Shown in pieces: positions 5,347-7,733 of a DNA stretch of 7,733 nucleotides. Location: positions 1 through 7,733 of the forward strand of contig CADBND010000207.1 in assembly GCA_902795875.1 (NCBI GenBank). The letters are read 5' to 3'. Under the pieces are notes generated by a model. The model was not told where the DNA came from and made no database searches. It saw nothing but the letters and a program-made list of their open reading frames with translations. The DNA comes from an uncultured Erysipelotrichaceae bacterium (lineage in GTDB: Bacteria > Bacillota_I > Bacilli_A > Erysipelotrichales > Erysipelotrichaceae). Within the stretch, counting starts at the first letter, position 1, and the number at the start of each line of letters is the position of its first letter. The position numbers were made by a program, and so were the translations under genes.

Positions 5347-6306
5347 ATGAAAGATATCTCGTTTGAAAAACTCGATACGATCTATTTCAGAAAGGAAAGG
5401 ATGCATTCCTGCATTCAGCAGCTGCTTGATTCCATAAACGGCAGATCGATGCCGATCAAAGATCTGATCTTTGAAAACGGAAAGCTTTCAAAGAAAAGAC
5501 GGGATCAGCTGATCGATGAACTGATGGACTGCCTTTTGATCTACCTGAACTACCGGACTGGATCAAAGGATGCAGAAAAAAAGATGCTGGATGAAAAACG
5601 GATGATCGCTCTGAAGTCCTTTTTTCAATGCAGTTTGAATATCCTGTCTTACGAACAGGGATCAAAACTAAGCGATCTGCTGCGGCTGTCTTGTTCTGTT
5701 CCAATCCGAAAAAATTTCTTCGACCTGTTAGTGTATCGCTTTGAACGAAAGATCCTTCTTTCATCAAAGACTTCTCACAGCGATCTTCATGGAAACGACT
5801 ACTATACAGACTATGTCCGCGATCTGCAGCGCTCTTCTTCAAGGTGGACCGCCGACTTTATAGATCTGTTCTGCTTTCATCATTTTCCGCTTGATGGCTG
5901 GGATGATATCGGCGATATCCAATACTTCCAGTACCTGATGGATGCCAATGACAAACAGATCGACACGATGCTCAATATCCTGAAACGAAATCGAATCGCT
6001 GTTCCCTCTTCATGGCTTGTCCAATACCAAAACGACAAAGAGCGTTACGGCTGGATAAAACATCCTTCCTATGTGAACGCTTTGCGTGATGATGACATCC
6101 TTGCCTTCTGGAATTTTATGAGCTTACAGGATCAGCTTCATTCCGCTGAGGCATTTCAGAATCTGATCGCCGGAATGATCGATGTGTACACATCGCTTTA
6201 CTGCACAAACATCCTTTCCGACAGCGATCGCTTTTATGCGGTCTATGATCAGCTTGAAAACATTCAAATCCTGCTTGAAGAGACAGGGGAAGTGAAGTTG
6301 GACTGA
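5347..6306 (+). CDS. Unknown 319-aa soluble protein, first gene of plus-strand pair
   Basis: ATG 5347 is chosen because GGAGGAAGGAAC stands directly before it; the frame extends upstream to 5308 without a ribosome binding site. The protein is largely helical with many charged residues. It has no signal peptide, no membrane segment and no nucleotide-binding or metal-binding motif that I can see. The central part (about 160-220) is rich in aromatic residues and Asp (for example FCFHHFPLDGWDDIG). The last codon overlaps the next start (TGATG), so it is co-translated with the 407-aa protein. I do not recognise a family. It could be a structural or accessory protein of the element, or half of a two-protein accessory system. 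Confidence 0.7.
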   Translation: MKDISFEKLDTIYFRKERMHSCIQQLLDSINGRSMPIKDLIFENGKLSKKRRDQLIDELMDCLLIYLNYRTGSKDAEKKMLDEKRMIALKSFFQCSLNILSYEQGSKLSDLLRLSCSVPIRKNFFDLLVYRFERKILLSSKTSHSDLHGNDYYTDYVRDLQRSSSRWTADFIDLFCFHHFPLDGWDDIGDIQYFQYLMDANDKQIDTMLNILKRNRIAVPSSWLVQYQNDKERYGWIKHPSYVNALRDDDILAFWNFMSLQDQLHSAEAFQNLIAGMIDVYTSLYCTNILSDSDRFYAVYDQLENIQILLEETGEVKLD

Positions 6307-7529
6307 TGGGCTTTCGAAATGATTTTTATTCCTTGCTTCTTGAGGAAGTGAAGAGATTCAGCTTCGATCTGCCCGAGACAAGTGAACTCCCCTTCCTGGC
6401 AAAACAGCTGGCTGAACACAAAAACTTTTCTTCCTCTTCAGCCGTTTCTTCTTTGCGTGAACTTGAGAAAAAACATGAAGGCAGGAAGCTCAATGAACTT
6501 GAATACTTCAAGGCCATTTTGACTATTGCCCTTGAAAAGAAGATCCGCATCCAGGAAAGAGTGTTCCGCCAGATCCTGATCTGTTATGATCTGTTTTCTG
6601 TTTCCCTGAAAGAACGATATGAAGATCTACAGGACCCCTTTGACACAAGCAGACAATACCGTTTCTTTTATAGGAAGACTTCAGATATCCTCACCTTGCT
6701 TGAGAACATAAAAAAGCCTGCACATGTTAATGCAGGACCGCTGGACTTATTGATGCAGATGTTTTTGGCGGAGGCCTTGGTACAGGAAGCCAAAGATTAT
6801 CTCTACGATGCCGGCTTTTCCATCAGCAGGAAAACCCCGAAACCAAGAAAGATCGATCGGACGATGCAGCTGGTCGACTGCTACTTCAAACGAAAGGACA
6901 GTGCCTACTTCCTTGAAGGCTATGATCCGCAAGCAGGTCTTCAAAATGACCCGGATCAGGAAAAGATCGAAGACATGAAGATCCTCTTCTCTTTGATGGA
7001 TCGTGATCCAAAATGTGACACTGCCGTTGTGCCTGTTGTGATCGATCCGCAAAGCGGGGCTGGCCTTTATATCTATGGCATGGCTTCGGATAGCGAGGAT
7101 GACCCAATCTATCTGAACAATCCTATCCTGGCAAGAAGGGCAAAAAACGGCCATCATTGTTTCTATACGATCTTTGAGTATTGGGGATCACTAAGAGATA
7201 CGGACGACTCCGATTATGCGCCTGGCCGTCTGATCTATCGGCAATACATCAAAAACAAAGACACTCACTTTGAAAGCACCGGCTATATCGATCTTGAAGA
7301 TGCACTGCATGATTATAAGAAAGTCATCAGGGAACGCATCAATGATATGTTTGTTTATAACGAACACATGCCCGAAGGCGTGCCAGAGCGCTTCATCAAG
7401 TACTTTCAGCAGGATGAAAGAAACAAGGCTCCCTCTGCTATTGAAAACGGTCGGATAAAAGCTCCCAGACAAGAGGAGCGATCTGCAGGCAAGGACATCA
7501 TCAAAGACGAACTTCCTGTTTACTATTGA
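6306..7529 (+). CDS. Unknown 407-aa protein, second gene of plus-strand pair
   Basis: ATG 6306 overlaps the stop of the previous gene by one base, with the purine-rich AGGGGAAGTGAAG a little upstream. Residues 1-165 look all-helical. A basic link (SRKTPKPRKIDR, about 174-185) leads to a mixed alpha/beta part at 190-345, with strands such as AVVPVVID (240-247) and AGLYIYGMA (252-260) and many Asp and Tyr residues. The tail after 365 is polar and probably unstructured, ending DELPVYY. No known catalytic signature is visible. It is shorter and more ordered than typical DNA-handling helicases, and no Walker motif is present. The pair has its own promoter and terminator signals and so forms a self-contained unit of unknown function. 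Confidence 0.7.
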   Translation: MGFRNDFYSLLLEEVKRFSFDLPETSELPFLAKQLAEHKNFSSSSAVSSLRELEKKHEGRKLNELEYFKAILTIALEKKIRIQERVFRQILICYDLFSVSLKERYEDLQDPFDTSRQYRFFYRKTSDILTLLENIKKPAHVNAGPLDLLMQMFLAEALVQEAKDYLYDAGFSISRKTPKPRKIDRTMQLVDCYFKRKDSAYFLEGYDPQAGLQNDPDQEKIEDMKILFSLMDRDPKCDTAVVPVVIDPQSGAGLYIYGMASDSEDDPIYLNNPILARRAKNGHHCFYTIFEYWGSLRDTDDSDYAPGRLIYRQYIKNKDTHFESTGYIDLEDALHDYKKVIRERINDMFVYNEHMPEGVPERFIKYFQQDERNKAPSAIENGRIKAPRQEERSAGKDIIKDELPVYY

Positions 7530-7559
7530 AAACGCCAGTGCATGTGCACTGACGTTTCA
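7527..7559 (+). repeat. Long hairpin immediately after the 407-aa gene
   Basis: CAGTGCA (7536-7542) and TGCACTG (7545-7551) pair around a two-base loop, and AAACG/CGTTT (7530-7534/7553-7557) extends the stem across one C-A mismatch. With a bulged A the stem can take in TG/CA at the gene end. No T-run follows, so it is not a normal terminator by itself. It may protect the mRNA end, bind a protein, or be a DNA-level palindrome. Confidence 0.6.
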
Positions 7560-7564
7560 GCTTG

Positions 7565-7585
7565 TTGACAAACCCGCAATGTCAA
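7565..7585 (+). promoter_or_regulatory. Competing hairpin overlapping the terminator (antiterminator-like or pseudoknot)
   Basis: TTGACA (7565-7570) pairs with TGTCAA (7580-7585). The nine-base loop between them, AACCCGCAA, contains the left arm of the terminator stem. The two hairpins cannot both form in full, or else the loop pairs downstream as an H-type pseudoknot. The TTGACA also resembles a -35 box, but no -10 follows at the right distance. Confidence 0.35.
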
Positions 7586-7609
7586 ATGATCTGCGGGTTT
7601 TCTTTTGTT
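7570..7609 (+). terminator. Rho-independent terminator of the 5347-7529 operon
   Basis: AAACCCGCA (7570-7578) pairs perfectly with TGCGGGTTT (7592-7600), a 9-bp GC-rich stem with a 13-base loop, followed by TCTTTTGTT. It lies about 40 bases after the stop of the 407-aa gene and marks the end of that operon. Confidence 0.8.
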
Positions 7610-7733
7610 TAAGGAGTTATACTTATTAAGACAGAAGGGGATCTCAGTTGAGGGCCGTCGCTTTTTTAAGGATGTTATGAAAATGAGGGAATCAGAAATC
7701 GCAGCCACTTCGACCGAGATGATTTTAAATGAG
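7605..7733 (+). CDS. Start of an unknown gene, cut by the window edge
   Basis: An open frame runs from after the stop at 7587-7589 to the window end without interruption. ATG 7677 has AAGG five bases upstream and gives a start MKMRESEIAATSTEMILNE. The in-frame sequence before it, back to TTG 7605, also looks coding (QKGISVEGRRFFKDV), but a TTG lying in the terminator's T-run without a ribosome binding site would be an unlikely start. Either the gene starts at 7677, or a longer gene lost its beginning here. The visible residues suggest a soluble helical domain; the product cannot be named. Confidence 0.35.
   Translation, partial: MFKELYLLRQKGISVEGRRFFKDVMKMRESEIAATSTEMILNE

Noticed and set aside
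7523..7708. Minus-strand open frame of 61 codons at the right edge
   Set aside because: It runs through both hairpins and the terminator, and lacks a ribosome binding site and any recognisable feature.
1..7733. CRISPR arrays, tRNA or rRNA genes, insertion sequences
   Set aside because: I saw no regularly spaced repeats, no tRNA-like cloverleaf or rRNA sequence, and no transposase or terminal inverted repeats.

Overview
The window reads as one end of an integrated conjugative element, or a relative of one, in a low-to-mid-GC Bacillota genome. An Erysipelotrichia-type host is my guess from general sequence character only. Four things support this: an attachment-like scar made of the last codons of guaA (about 56-73, minus strand) in front of a rho-independent terminator; a VirD4/TraG-type coupling ATPase most like the 'CD1115' group found in clostridial conjugative elements; a tightly packed operon around it; and cargo-like gene pairs of unknown function. 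No relaxase, integrase or VirB4 lies inside the window, so the element must continue to the right.

Layout. (1) 1-128: guaA-type terminator and tail (minus strand), fused to a short open frame that starts inside the putative element. (2) 129-374: no convincing gene; it holds a TATAAT box for the following pair. (3) 375-1951, plus strand: a two-gene cassette with a TGATG stop/start overlap, encoding a 188-aa possibly DUF3841-like protein and a 336-aa protein that ends in a PD-(D/E)XK-type nuclease domain. It closes with a clear terminator and lies between the att scar and the transfer genes, a usual place for cargo. (4) 5210 down to 2035, minus strand: a five-gene operon in the order 128-aa unknown, ClpP-like serine protease, 241-aa unknown, VirD4-like ATPase without a membrane domain, and a 69-aa protein with two predicted membrane segments. 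Gaps are a few bases or negative. (5) 5211-5346: divergent promoter region with a perfect 14-bp palindrome. (6) 5347-7529, plus strand: a two-gene operon of unknown proteins (319 and 407 aa), also joined by TGATG. (7) 7527-7609: a long hairpin, then a terminator whose left arm lies in the loop of a competing hairpin. (8) 7605-7733: start of another gene, cut by the window edge.

How the parts may work together. The coupling ATPase would feed a DNA-protein substrate into a type IV secretion channel. The ClpP-like protease has an intact catalytic triad and sits in the same operon, but no Clp ATPase is visible, so it would need a host unfoldase or act alone. The 69-aa membrane protein could in principle replace the missing anchor of the coupling ATPase, which is inference only. 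The nuclease-containing pair at 375-1951 is the best candidate for an undescribed accessory system, for example defence against phage or other mobile elements. The unknown pair at 5347-7529 is the second candidate. All family names here are from memory of motifs; no search was run.
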